Of a DNA stretch of 64,000 nt, positions 53,495-61,944 are shown piece by piece (the first letter of the stretch is position 1; each line of letters begins with the position of its first letter). The stretch lies in contig NZ_QMEM01000002.1 of assembly GCF_003390915.1 (NCBI RefSeq), forward strand, positions 372,001 to 436,000, given 5' to 3'. The DNA is from Lewinella sp. IMCC34183 (GTDB lineage Bacteria > Bacteroidota > Bacteroidia > Chitinophagales > Saprospiraceae). The notes beneath the pieces were generated by a model, which saw only the letters and a list, made by a program, of their open reading frames with translations, was not told the DNA's origin and searched no databases. The position numbers and the translations under genes are program-made.

Positions 53495-54280
53495 ATGGCC
53501 CACACGGTGTCGCTTTTTCCCGCCCGGCACCAAATTTTGCTCACCATGATCGATCCCCACCAGAATGGGCAGGTGAAGGCATATACGCTGGATATCCTGC
53601 TCGACCGGTCTACCGACTACTCCCGGGCCAGCCTGGAGAACCTTGGCTTTGACGCCACTTCCATTGAAAAACTACAGCATATCCGGCTTCAACTGGCGAA
53701 GTACGAAGCGGCTCAGCAGGAGGAGGCGAAGCGCCAGCAACAGCGGATGGAAGCATCGGCCGACCACACCTTCCGGGTCATCCAGTCGCTGAAGGATTCC
53801 CTGGAAACCACACTGGCGGAAAGCCAGAATGCCCAGATCATCGCCAAATCCATGTACGTGGCTACCTACCTGCTGGGCTTCGCCATGGTGTGCGTGGCTA
53901 TTTACTTCGGTACCCGGGGGCGGGAATTCCTATCCCTGGCCTTCGGCACCTTCGGCATGGCCAGCATCGTGGGCCTGCTGCTCTCGGATCCACCCCTCAA
54001 ACTGCAGGACAGCCGGTCGAACTATTCGCAGTTGACCATCGGCGTGCTCGCGTGGTTCAGCGACATGATCGACAAATCAAGCATGCAGCAGACGGTCCTT
54101 AGTACGTATCAGCTTATGTTGCGGCACGCGCCGGACTTGGGCACCCAGGTGCAATTGCAGCAGACCGCCCTGCAGAATCACCTGCAGCTCAGCGATGCCC
54201 AGCTTGCCAATACGGTACGGCTGATCCGCCTGCTCGAGGAGGTCGCCGAGCCCAGCTACCGGAATGGGGTGGAAAGTTGA
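53495..54280 (+). CDS. Coiled-coil membrane protein with two transmembrane helices
   Basis: The ATG at 53495 gives 261 residues; ATG 53546 would give 244. A coiled coil (about 60-112, rich in Gln/Glu/Lys) is followed by two adjacent membrane helices (about 120-139 and 145-164). A helical cytoplasmic tail then begins DPPLKLQDSRSNYSQLTIGVLAWFSD. The layout recalls TRADD-N-associated or SLATT-like membrane proteins of predicted conflict systems, but no partner gene is adjacent and the resemblance is my inference. It is convergent with the gene at 54300. Confidence 0.6.
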   Translation: MAHTVSLFPARHQILLTMIDPHQNGQVKAYTLDILLDRSTDYSRASLENLGFDATSIEKLQHIRLQLAKYEAAQQEEAKRQQQRMEASADHTFRVIQSLKDSLETTLAESQNAQIIAKSMYVATYLLGFAMVCVAIYFGTRGREFLSLAFGTFGMASIVGLLLSDPPLKLQDSRSNYSQLTIGVLAWFSDMIDKSSMQQTVLSTYQLMLRHAPDLGTQVQLQQTALQNHLQLSDAQLANTVRLIRLLEEVAEPSYRNGVES

Positions 54281-54299
54281 ACCCCCAAGGGGCGCTTAG

Positions 54300-55556
54300 C
54301 TAAACCAGGCTTCGGGTGGGCGCGTAGCTGTCCCACCGCAGTTCCCTGCGGCGGCGTTTCGTCAGGTGGGCGGCGGCGCGCTGGTGCAGGAGAAATTCCC
54401 GGCGGCATACGCCGCAGCGGCCGTTGGCGTACAGGTACCCGATCGTCCGGTGCATGCGCTGGTCCGGGTGCCGTTTCAGGATGCCCTGCACGGCATCACC
54501 GATCGCATGCAGCTCGCCCTGGTCCGTAACGTCGCGGATGGTGCGGTAGATCAGGGCGTCGTCGCTCTCGGAATAGCAGGCGGTCAGCATCCGCACGGAA
54601 GCGGCCACGGTCCGGTGCTGTTTCAGCCGGGAGCGGGCGAAGCGCCGGATCGCCACCGAAGCGACCCGGCCGAGGATAATACTGACGGTCCGCAGCAGAC
54701 GCCGGTCGTCCAGGTCCAGGCGGTCGATGAGCCGGAGCGGATCGCCCGGGTAGTCCCGCTGCTCGAACACGCGCAGGTAGCGCCATTTTTTGGCGGGGTC
54801 CTTGGCGCGGAGTTCCCGCTCGGCCAGCTGCCGCAGTTCATCCGGGGTCAGGCGCTGGTACAGGTTATTCAACCGCCCGCCGGGGCGGCCGGCTTCGATG
54901 TGGTCGATAAGCTCGTCGAAGTTTTCGGGCCGGGCGATGGAAATCTCCTCCACCGGGGGTGCCTTCCGGTCGAGGACCTTGCGGCGGTACCGCCGTACGT
55001 GTTTATTCTCGCGGCTGGTCGGCGGCAATTTGCCACCCCACTTCTTCAGCGCCTTGCGGACGGCCTTCTTTCGGAATATCTCCGGGCTGTGAGCCGTGAC
55101 CTTCTCGCCCTTGAGCTGCTTCCCGGTGACCTCCATGTAGGCGTACATCCCCTTGCGGCCCAGTCGGATGACGTAGGCCCAGCCGTATTCGTAGGGATTG
55201 GGTTCGGCGTTGAGTTCCCGGTACTTGTCGATGATGGGCCCCTTCTTCAGGTCGCCGGCCCGGTAGAGGTGATAGGCTACAGCAAAGGCCTGGTCGGGAT
55301 TGACCCGGTGATCGCCTGTTTTCATCCGAAGAAACCGGCGGCGGAACTCCCTGGCCAGGGCCGGGTAGTGCTTACTCCGCCGCAACAACTGGAAGGAATA
55401 CCAGCCCCGATTCCCCTCGGACTGCGGGTCGTAGGCGTAGTTGCGGAAGCAGCCCTTCAGCAGGAACTCGTCGTAGGCTTTCCCGAACGGTTTCTTGCGG
55501 AGGAAGGGGGCGCCGATGCCGGTTTTGATCTGCTGCTTGGTTTGCTGTTTGCCCAT
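54300..55556 (-). CDS. Large basic protein of unknown function
   Basis: The 418 residues are strongly basic (tracts such as KKAVRKALKKW, RRYRRKVLDRK and TKRRRRELRWD). They are mostly predicted helical between about 200 and 380 with repeats that could be HEAT-like. The C-terminus holds CGVCRREFLLHQRAAAH, a possible small zinc site. No signal peptide or membrane helix is visible. The basic charge and Cys pair suggest nucleic-acid or ribosome contact, but this is only inference. Confidence 0.65.
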   Translation of the reverse strand: MGKQQTKQQIKTGIGAPFLRKKPFGKAYDEFLLKGCFRNYAYDPQSEGNRGWYSFQLLRRSKHYPALAREFRRRFLRMKTGDHRVNPDQAFAVAYHLYRAGDLKKGPIIDKYRELNAEPNPYEYGWAYVIRLGRKGMYAYMEVTGKQLKGEKVTAHSPEIFRKKAVRKALKKWGGKLPPTSRENKHVRRYRRKVLDRKAPPVEEISIARPENFDELIDHIEAGRPGGRLNNLYQRLTPDELRQLAERELRAKDPAKKWRYLRVFEQRDYPGDPLRLIDRLDLDDRRLLRTVSIILGRVASVAIRRFARSRLKQHRTVAASVRMLTACYSESDDALIYRTIRDVTDQGELHAIGDAVQGILKRHPDQRMHRTIGYLYANGRCGVCRREFLLHQRAAAHLTKRRRRELRWDSYAPTRSLV

Positions 55557-55615
55557 CCGGGGAAGATACGGGGTATGGGTGGGGGGAGCTTGGCGCGGGT
55601 TTTCCGCAGGGGTGT

Positions 55616-55659
55616 TGCGCTGCCGGAGGCAGCATTGTCCTGGCGCGGTCGGAGACCGC
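55616..55659. repeat. Two adjacent GGA-loop hairpins with different stems
   Basis: GCTGCC-GGA-GGCAGC (55619-55633) is followed by GCGGTC-GGA-GACCGC, each trailed by (A/G)TTGT. The loop and tail are kept while the stem sequence changes on both sides, which points to selection for the hairpin. They lie 3' of the class II photolyase gene on its strand and may act as terminators. Confidence 0.7.
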
Positions 55660-55674
55660 GTTGTACTTCGCGTT

Positions 55675-57060
55675 TTACTGGTTGACGCGCTCGATGTATC
55701 CTTCCACGTCGTACTTGCGGTCGAGGCCGCCGCGGGTCATGGTGCGGAGCTTGCCGAAGACGTCGCGCTCCGTCCAGCCGCGGTCGTGCAGGCCGAAGAG
55801 CCACAGTACGTTGGTGTAGCTGTTGGGGTCACGGCCGTCCATGAAGTACTTGTTGTTGAGGTACAGCGTGGTCTCGTAGGCGTACTGGTAGGTGTTGGTG
55901 TAGGTAATGATCTGCTTGCCCCAGTACATCCGCATGTAGTTGGGCAGGAAGGCGCGTTCCCGCATCTCCTTCATGGCGGCGTTCCAGGCGTCGTCGTCGG
56001 TTTCCCCGTTCTCGAGTTGCTCGCGGGTGTAGTGGTGGGGCCGCTTGTCGCTCTCGTGCTTTTCCATGGTTTCCTGCGCCCAGTCGGGCACGGCCTCCAG
56101 GCTGTCGTAGGTATCGGGGGCGTACCAAACGAAGTTGTGGGCCAGCTCGCGGCGCACGACCAGCTCCTCGATGTAGCCCTCGCGGTCGCTCTTGGGGGCG
56201 CTGGAGTCCTTCACTTTGCGGTAGACCTCACTGGGACTGATGTGGCCGAAGTGCAGGTAAGGGCTGAGGTGGCTGGTCGCGTCCTCGGAGGGTTCGAGCC
56301 GGCCGTCGGAATAGCCCTTTAGGTCGGAGCGCAGGAAGTTGGTCAGGTGATCGCGGGCCGCGGTGGTGCCGCCCACAAATTCGTCGACCGGCTTTACGTC
56401 GCGGTCTACCTTCAGCTGGTCGAGTACGCCGTCCACGCTGTCGAGTTCCATGTCGCCGCTCAGGTGGACCCGCTTGCTGGGCTTATCCGGCTCGGTCTCG
56501 GTGGTTTCCGTAGCGAATTTTTCCACCTGGCCCATGATCTTCTTGCGGATGGTGCGGGCGGCGTACTCCCGTTTTTCACTGGCTGTCTCCACGGGTACGA
56601 CCACGTTACCCTCCACCTGCACCAGCGGTACCTCCAGCTTGTCGGCGGCGTCGGAGCGCCACTTGCGTTCGTGACGGGTATAGGCCCGGTCGGTGACCAC
56701 GGCGCAGACGTCATGTCCGTCCACAAATTTGGCGATACGTTCGGCGCGCGGGCCATGCAGCAGCAGGAACTTGAGGCCACGCTCGGTGATACGGTCGGCG
56801 GCCTCCTTCAGTCCCTCGATCAGGAATTTGTAGTGGCGCAAGTTGGCCTCCGGAAAGTCGTCGATCAGGGTGAAGACCACGATGCAGTATTTGTCGAGGT
56901 CGTTGGCCCAGCGGATGGCGTATTCCAGAGCGGGATTCTCGTAGGCACGCATGCTCTCCTGCATCCAGTAGACGACGTATTTGCCGTCTTCGCGGAGCTC
57001 ACGGTCGTTGAGTTGTTTGAGGCGTTCTTCGGCGATCGAGTAGGTGTTCAGACTTTCCAT
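55675..57060 (-). CDS. Class II-type CPD photolyase
   Basis: The 461 residues have an N-terminal antenna domain opening VVYWMQESMRAYENPALEYA. The FAD domain shows HLSPYLHFGHISPSEVY, ELVVRRELAHNFVWY, FLPNYMRMYWGKQII and MDGRDPNSYTNVLW plus GLHDRGWTERDVFGKLRTM, which are class II signatures. The enzyme repairs cyclobutane pyrimidine dimers with blue light. Where class II enzymes usually read LDGRDPNGY, this one has MDGRDPNSY. It is a different class from the photolyase at the window start. Confidence 0.92.
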   Translation of the reverse strand: MESLNTYSIAEERLKQLNDRELREDGKYVVYWMQESMRAYENPALEYAIRWANDLDKYCIVVFTLIDDFPEANLRHYKFLIEGLKEAADRITERGLKFLLLHGPRAERIAKFVDGHDVCAVVTDRAYTRHERKWRSDAADKLEVPLVQVEGNVVVPVETASEKREYAARTIRKKIMGQVEKFATETTETEPDKPSKRVHLSGDMELDSVDGVLDQLKVDRDVKPVDEFVGGTTAARDHLTNFLRSDLKGYSDGRLEPSEDATSHLSPYLHFGHISPSEVYRKVKDSSAPKSDREGYIEELVVRRELAHNFVWYAPDTYDSLEAVPDWAQETMEKHESDKRPHHYTREQLENGETDDDAWNAAMKEMRERAFLPNYMRMYWGKQIITYTNTYQYAYETTLYLNNKYFMDGRDPNSYTNVLWLFGLHDRGWTERDVFGKLRTMTRGGLDRKYDVEGYIERVNQ

Positions 57061-57129
57061 GCCCCCGTAACGGAATTTTTGCGCGCTGGTTTTTTGCGGC
57101 GGGGCGCGGGTGCGGTGCTACTGCGGCCG

Positions 57130-57975
57130 TCAGAAACAGGTGTACGGCCTCCCCCAGGTGTAGTAGCCCTCCGGGATTATGTATTCCGGGGTGAAGACAT
57201 AATTCGTTTCACTCCTGCTTTTTCGGTTGCCTCCTGGATCGGTCACCACCGACGTTTCCCGCTCGTGGAGGAAGGGTGAGATGGCATACGTATGGTGGTC
57301 CCGCAGGGGCGATCCGTAGAGCAGGCTACGGTGGGGCGTGAAGCCGGTGCGTTCGGTCACCCTCCGGTTCGCTTCGCGGCCTACGTATTGATCGCTGTAG
57401 TATTCGAGAGCGACCACCCGGGGGATATTGCCGTCGGCATCGTACTCGTAGGTTCGCTCCACCAGGGGTACGTAGCCCGTGAACAGGTGATCGTCGACCT
57501 CCGCCCAGGTGGACATGCCCGTCCGGCGGCCGTCGGTATCGTAGAAAAAGCTGTCCACCTCCAGTCGGTGCTCGCCCCGTCGGGGCGAGGTGTACCAGTC
57601 CGGATAGCGCACCTCCCGCAGCTGCCCCGCCCCGTCGTAGGAATAGGTTCCGACGAACCGCAGGTCGTACTCGGGGACGGTGTAAACGGCTTCGGTGATC
57701 CGGTCCCCGTCGTAGGAGAAGGTCACCCGTTGCCCGCCATAAAGATCGGCGGTCAGGAGTCGGCCGTCGTCGGCGTAGCTATAGCGCAGCGTATCGTACT
57801 CCACGTCGGCGGAGTCCGTAGTCCAGGGGGAGATGGAGTACGGCATCTCGGTGATCCGGCACACCGTTGACGCTGCCCCGGGAGGAGGCATGGCGGGGCT
57901 AACGTCTTCCTTGTCACAGGCAACCAGAAAGGCCAGCAAAAGAAACGGAAGCAGACGCGTGCGGAAGAAAGTCAT
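57130..57975 (-). CDS. Lipoprotein with YD-like beta repeats
   Basis: The ATG at 57975 opens a lipoprotein signal (FLVAC, Cys20), giving 281 residues; the frame to 58005 is unsupported. The mature part has several Y-x-Y-D/DG-x-(I/L) motifs (LRYSYADDGRLL, FSYDGDRITEAVY, GTYSYDGAGQLREV, RTYEYDADGNIP), like short RHS/YD repeats. It is probably a cell-envelope protein; the role is unknown. Confidence 0.72.
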   Translation of the reverse strand: MTFFRTRLLPFLLLAFLVACDKEDVSPAMPPPGAASTVCRITEMPYSISPWTTDSADVEYDTLRYSYADDGRLLTADLYGGQRVTFSYDGDRITEAVYTVPEYDLRFVGTYSYDGAGQLREVRYPDWYTSPRRGEHRLEVDSFFYDTDGRRTGMSTWAEVDDHLFTGYVPLVERTYEYDADGNIPRVVALEYYSDQYVGREANRRVTERTGFTPHRSLLYGSPLRDHHTYAISPFLHERETSVVTDPGGNRKSRSETNYVFTPEYIIPEGYYTWGRPYTCF

Positions 57976-58025
57976 TGGAGGGAAAACGTGAACTGGCAGG
58001 GTCACCGGATAGTATTCCCGGAAAT

Positions 58026-58469
58026 TTAACGGTCTCCGTCCAAAGGGGTCCCGTCTCCAGCTTTCTCGCGGACGTACCGGAGAGTATTCCCACGGCCGAC
58101 GAGGCTCATCTCCAGGCGCTTTTCCGTTAGTTTGGTGATGAAGTAGCAGTTGCCGAGATCGGGGACCGTGAGGTAGCGGCCCTTACCGGTCGGGGCTACC
58201 GCGTCGGATACGTCCGGACAGGTCTGTCCGACCACGTAGTTGTCACTGCTTTTCTCATCCATCCCGTCGTAGCCCATGATCATCAGGTTGCCCTCGAAAC
58301 GGAGGGTAGCCAGGCTGTCGTCCTCACTCCGCCAACGGCCCTGCAACTCCCCGGTGGTACCGGAAGAGGTGTTGGTGACCGCGGCGGCATCGCGGACGGT
58401 TTCGGAAACTTCCCCGCAGGCGAGACCCGCCAGCAGGCACGTAAGCAACAGCAATCGGTACATACACAT
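58026..58469 (-). CDS. Small lipoprotein of unknown function
   Basis: The 147 residues (or 145 from the ATG at 58463) have a lipoprotein signal (LAGLAC, Cys18). A small beta-rich domain (LQGRWRSEDDSLATLRFEGNLMIMGYDG) with a possible disulphide pair (CPDVSD... and NCYFITKL) follows, reminiscent of lipocalin-like copper/stress lipoproteins but unassigned. The downstream gene on this strand is the YD-repeat lipoprotein, 50 nt away. Confidence 0.65.
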   Translation of the reverse strand: MCMYRLLLLTCLLAGLACGEVSETVRDAAAVTNTSSGTTGELQGRWRSEDDSLATLRFEGNLMIMGYDGMDEKSSDNYVVGQTCPDVSDAVAPTGKGRYLTVPDLGNCYFITKLTEKRLEMSLVGRGNTLRYVREKAGDGTPLDGDR

Positions 58470-58537
58470 TCGACTTTACCCTAATAACCCGTAGCGCGGC
58501 GGTTTGTGAACGCGCGCCGCACCCGCGCGCCGCCGCC

Positions 58538-60622
58538 CTAGTCAACCAGGGCCCAGCGGAAACAGGCACCGCCTTTACGGTCCGGCCAGGCATCCCGGGC
58601 GTCGGCGGAGCAGAGGCTGCCCTGCCCCGGGTCGGCGAACAGGTAGCGGTGGTTGGTTAGCGACATCAGCATGAGGTCGTCCTGCAACATATCCTCCCAC
58701 TGGAAGGTGGAAGCGTCGCCGGACTCCCCGGTTTCCAGGCGGACCTCGGCCAGTCCGCCGTTATTATGGACCGTCACGTAGCGGCCGGTGGTGACCGACT
58801 GCAGGGCGATACGGCCCGGCCCCCGCTCCAGCACGCGGAAGAGAGAAGAACTGTCGGAGGCCGGCCGGCTGTCCGCCGCGAAGGGGCGCAGGAAGTTGCG
58901 CCAGCTGGCGAGCACCGAACTGTCGGCCAGGCTCGTAAGACGGATGTTCTTTCCGTGCGGGATGGGCCGGGTCAGTCCCTTGCAGCGGCGCTCGTCGACG
59001 GTGAAGTCGTCGAAGTCCGCGTAGCCGCCCTCCCCGCCCGACGTGCTGTAGTTGAACAGGGCGTAGCGGACCCCCTGAAAGGTGCGCAGCTGGTAGGGCA
59101 TGTGCACCGGCGCGCCGAGGTCGGTAAAGATCTTTCCGTCGAGGCTGTAGCTCAGCACGGCGGTGTCGGTGTCGAAATTGGCGTGGGCGCGCAGCCAGAT
59201 CCGGTCGCCGGCGATGGAGGCGTCGTGGGTAGCGCCCGTCTGCTCGTTGAAGTACCGTAGCCTCCGGCCGTCCGCCTCCTGCAGCACCCCGATCCAGGCG
59301 TAGGGCAGGTTGAGGAGGGCGAGGCCCGCCACGTCGCCGGAATGCAGCCCGCCGAGCTCCAGTTTGGCGTTTGCTACCGATTCGGGTCCGATGCCGCGCT
59401 GGGTGAGGGAGTTGCGGGCGCGCCAGAAGCTTTCGGCGGGCAGGCTGTGCAGCCGCAGGTAGCCGGGGCGCTCGTCCAGCGACCACTTCTCCTCTACCGG
59501 TGCGTGGTTCCACTGCCATACTTCCCCGAGCTCGGGGCCGTTGAAGGCGTCGTCGCGTACGAAGGGGGCCGAAGGCTCGGAGGTGAAGCCGGTATTGGGC
59601 TTGACCCAACTGCGGGGGGTGCGGGTGAGGTTACCGGGGAGACCGAAGTAGGGCCAGCCGTCCTGCCAGGTGACGGGTGAAAGGCCGGTGACGCGGCCGA
59701 CGCTGTTATAGTCGAGCATCGACCAGCCCCACCATTCCCCGGTCTGCGTCTGTACGATGCCGCCCTGGTGCATGGGGATGCAGCCGACGTAGTTCTCGTC
59801 GTAGCGGACCACGTTGTAGGGCGGTCCGTTGCGGGTATCGAATACGCGGGCGCGCTGCCCTACGCCCATATTGCTTTCGGCGCTGATCACGTTCACCTCG
59901 TAGGGGCCGTAGGGTGCGTCGGCGCGCAGGCACACCTGGTAGCACATGGGCTCGTAGTTGGTATTGGTAATGATGTACTTGCCGTCGATCTTGTAGATGT
60001 GGCTGCCCTCCCCGGCGCCGCTGCCCGCGGGTACGATGACGCGTTCGGTGCCGGGCACGACATCGAGCAGGTCATCGGTGAGTTGTACCATTTTCACTTC
60101 GTTATAGCCCCAGACGGCGTACTTCTTGCCGTCGTCGTCGAAGAGTACGGTGAGGTCGTGCAGGTCGGCGCGCATCTGCTGCTGCTTCCACGGACCTGCC
60201 GGGTCGGTGGCGGTGAAGACCTGGGTACCCTGCCCGTTGACGTTGCTGAAGATGTAAAAGGTGCCGTTGTCGTAACGCAGGCAGGGGGCCCAGAAGCCCT
60301 GCCCGTAGATGTCCTGTCCGTCCTCCAGCCGGAAGGCGGGGCCCTTGTCCAGGCGCGGGGCGGCGTAGGTCAGCAGTTCCCAGTTGACCAGGTCGCGGGA
60401 GTGCAGCACCGGCAGGCCGGGCATGGCGTGCATGGTGGTCCCGGTGAGGTAGTAGTCGTCGCCCACCCGGATAAGGTCCGGGTCGGAGAACTCGTCGTGG
60501 AACAGCGGATTAGTGTACGTACCGTTGCCGTTGTCGGCGGTCCAGGTACAATCGGTTTGTGCAGTGGCGGCCAGGGAAAAGCCCAGCAGCAGGATCGACA
60601 GGTAAAGTTTTATAATTGTCAT
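58538..60622 (-). CDS. Glycoside hydrolase family 43 enzyme (xylosidase/arabinofuranosidase-like)
   Basis: The 694 residues have a signal peptide (MTIIKLYLSILLLGFSLAATA). The GH43 propeller shows base Asp47 (FSDPDLI), the pKa-modulating Asp156 (LHDLTVLFDDDG) and acid Glu205 (GAGEGSHIYK). A C-terminal GH43_C2-like beta-sandwich (about 350-545) follows. The last 140 residues show a beta-trefoil-like pattern (RIALQSVTTGRYVTVHNN, LMSLTNHRYLFADPG). It is likely to release arabinose or xylose from plant polysaccharides outside or in the periplasm. A -7 element five bases before the ATG implies a leaderless mRNA. Confidence 0.9.
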   Translation of the reverse strand: MTIIKLYLSILLLGFSLAATAQTDCTWTADNGNGTYTNPLFHDEFSDPDLIRVGDDYYLTGTTMHAMPGLPVLHSRDLVNWELLTYAAPRLDKGPAFRLEDGQDIYGQGFWAPCLRYDNGTFYIFSNVNGQGTQVFTATDPAGPWKQQQMRADLHDLTVLFDDDGKKYAVWGYNEVKMVQLTDDLLDVVPGTERVIVPAGSGAGEGSHIYKIDGKYIITNTNYEPMCYQVCLRADAPYGPYEVNVISAESNMGVGQRARVFDTRNGPPYNVVRYDENYVGCIPMHQGGIVQTQTGEWWGWSMLDYNSVGRVTGLSPVTWQDGWPYFGLPGNLTRTPRSWVKPNTGFTSEPSAPFVRDDAFNGPELGEVWQWNHAPVEEKWSLDERPGYLRLHSLPAESFWRARNSLTQRGIGPESVANAKLELGGLHSGDVAGLALLNLPYAWIGVLQEADGRRLRYFNEQTGATHDASIAGDRIWLRAHANFDTDTAVLSYSLDGKIFTDLGAPVHMPYQLRTFQGVRYALFNYSTSGGEGGYADFDDFTVDERRCKGLTRPIPHGKNIRLTSLADSSVLASWRNFLRPFAADSRPASDSSSLFRVLERGPGRIALQSVTTGRYVTVHNNGGLAEVRLETGESGDASTFQWEDMLQDDLMLMSLTNHRYLFADPGQGSLCSADARDAWPDRKGGACFRWALVD

Positions 60623-60627
60623 AAAGA

Positions 60628-60635
60628 CAAATATA
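60628..60635 (-). promoter_or_regulatory. Perfect -7 element TATATTTG immediately before the GH43 gene
   Basis: The minus strand reads TATATTTG, five bases from the ATG at 60622. A -33 TTG is not seen at 19-21 nt. Confidence 0.5.
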
Positions 60636-60725
60636 TAGTTTATCGCGCATTTGCTGCCTGCCGAACGATCAGTGTAGCAAATCTGCCAAGCGATCGTGCC
60701 CGCTGACCGGACGTCAACGGGTTGC

Positions 60726-61124
60726 CTACGCCGTCCGCTCCCGGAAGAAGCAGGCGGGCCGCGGAAGGAAGCCGACCTTTTCGTAGTAGTCGACCGCGCT
60801 GGGCGCGGCGATCAGGTGGATCATCACGCGGCCCCCGAGCCGCTCGGCCGTACGCTCGATAAGGGCGCGGCCGATGCCCCGGTGCTGGTAGTCGGGATGC
60901 ACCGCAAGGTCCGCCAGGTAACAATTCCAATGCCAGTCGGTCAGCGAGCGGCTGATACCTACCAGTCGCCCCGCTTCCCAGGCGGACACCACCAGGTCCG
61001 ACCCGGCGTACATCGCCCGGATGCGGTCGGGGTCGTCTACCGGACGGTTGAGCCCGGCGCTGCGGAACAGGTCGATGATCTCCCCGGCGGACGGCGTGCG
61101 GTCGTGGTGGTACGCGATGGTCAT
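60726..61124 (-). CDS. GNAT-family N-acetyltransferase
   Basis: The 132 residues have the GNAT fold with acetyl-CoA motif DLAVHPDYQHRGIGRALIE (Q/R-x-x-G-x-G/A pattern) near 72-90 and a C-terminal PSAVDYYEKVGFLPRP. Such small enzymes acetylate amines of antibiotics, metabolites or proteins; the substrate cannot be read off. It is monocistronic. Between this gene and 61414 (289 nt) I see only a small UUCG-type hairpin (61298-61311). Confidence 0.82.
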   Translation of the reverse strand: MTIAYHHDRTPSAGEIIDLFRSAGLNRPVDDPDRIRAMYAGSDLVVSAWEAGRLVGISRSLTDWHWNCYLADLAVHPDYQHRGIGRALIERTAERLGGRVMIHLIAAPSAVDYYEKVGFLPRPACFFRERTA

Positions 61125-61413
61125 TAGCGCTTGCTAAGGTAGGGAGTCGGCGCGGGTAGTGCACCTGCACCCGCCGTTGTGCTGCGCTGACCGGGGAGAA
61201 ATACGCCGGGACCTGTCGGCAGATGAGACCGCCCGGGCATGCGACCCCCTGCCGGGCACGATTCACACGATGAACATAATTTATTCTACTATATCAGAAT
61301 ACTTCGGTATTACCTATCTTCCAGTTGCGTTGTCCACCGGTACCGCTGGACAGGAGTGAGTCTCGGCTCTGCGACACACAACGGACATCTCCTAACCTGC
61401 CGACCCCCACGCA

Positions 61414-61884
61414 ATGGACGATACTATTCCCTGGCAACACCGCCGGGCTCTCCGGAACGCAATTGAGGAGCTCGAAAGTCACGGTATCCGGGTCACCCAT
61501 GCCTACCAGGAGAGAGACAAGCTCCTCTCCGTGATCATCCAGGAGGTGGACAACCAGGGCGCCCCCTGCCTGAGCGAGAGCCAGCTTTGGAACCTGGCCA
61601 TCCGCGTTTCCCGATCGCTGCCCATGCTCAAGGAAGTACGGGCCATCCCGCGGTGGCCGCACGTCGTGGAACGGCAAACGGACGGGCTCGTCTTCCGGCG
61701 TCTCGTCAATCCGGAATTTTCCGCCGTCATCCGTCCCGGTACGGGAGATCATACCTTCGAGGTGAACGGGAAGCAGTACCACCTCATACCCCCGGAAGAC
61801 TATCAGCACGACCACCTGGATTACTACGCCCGGCAGGCCGGAAAAACGATCGTTGCCCACGACCTGACCGATCTCCTGCCGTGA
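61414..61884 (+). CDS. Hypothetical protein
   Basis: The 156 residues start at ATG 61414 and have no signal peptide, membrane helix or motif I recognise. The N-terminal 40 residues are helical (WQHRRALRNAIEELESHGIRV), and the C-terminal half holds a beta-rich stretch (HTFEVNGKQYHLIPPEDY). It lies 60 nt upstream of the propeller sensor gene on the same strand, but separate promoters are possible (TAACTTTC at 61918-61925). Confidence 0.55.
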   Translation: MDDTIPWQHRRALRNAIEELESHGIRVTHAYQERDKLLSVIIQEVDNQGAPCLSESQLWNLAIRVSRSLPMLKEVRAIPRWPHVVERQTDGLVFRRLVNPEFSAVIRPGTGDHTFEVNGKQYHLIPPEDYQHDHLDYYARQAGKTIVAHDLTDLLP

Positions 61885-61944
61885 CCCCCGGCGCCAGGTG
61901 CCCCGCGTATCGCTGACGTAACTTTCGTCGTTTGCTTTAGAGAC

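Noticed and set aside
61159-61359. A 66-codon frame between the GNAT and hypothetical genes
   Set aside because: It has no recognisable domain, poor start context and overlaps a small UUCG-type hairpin.
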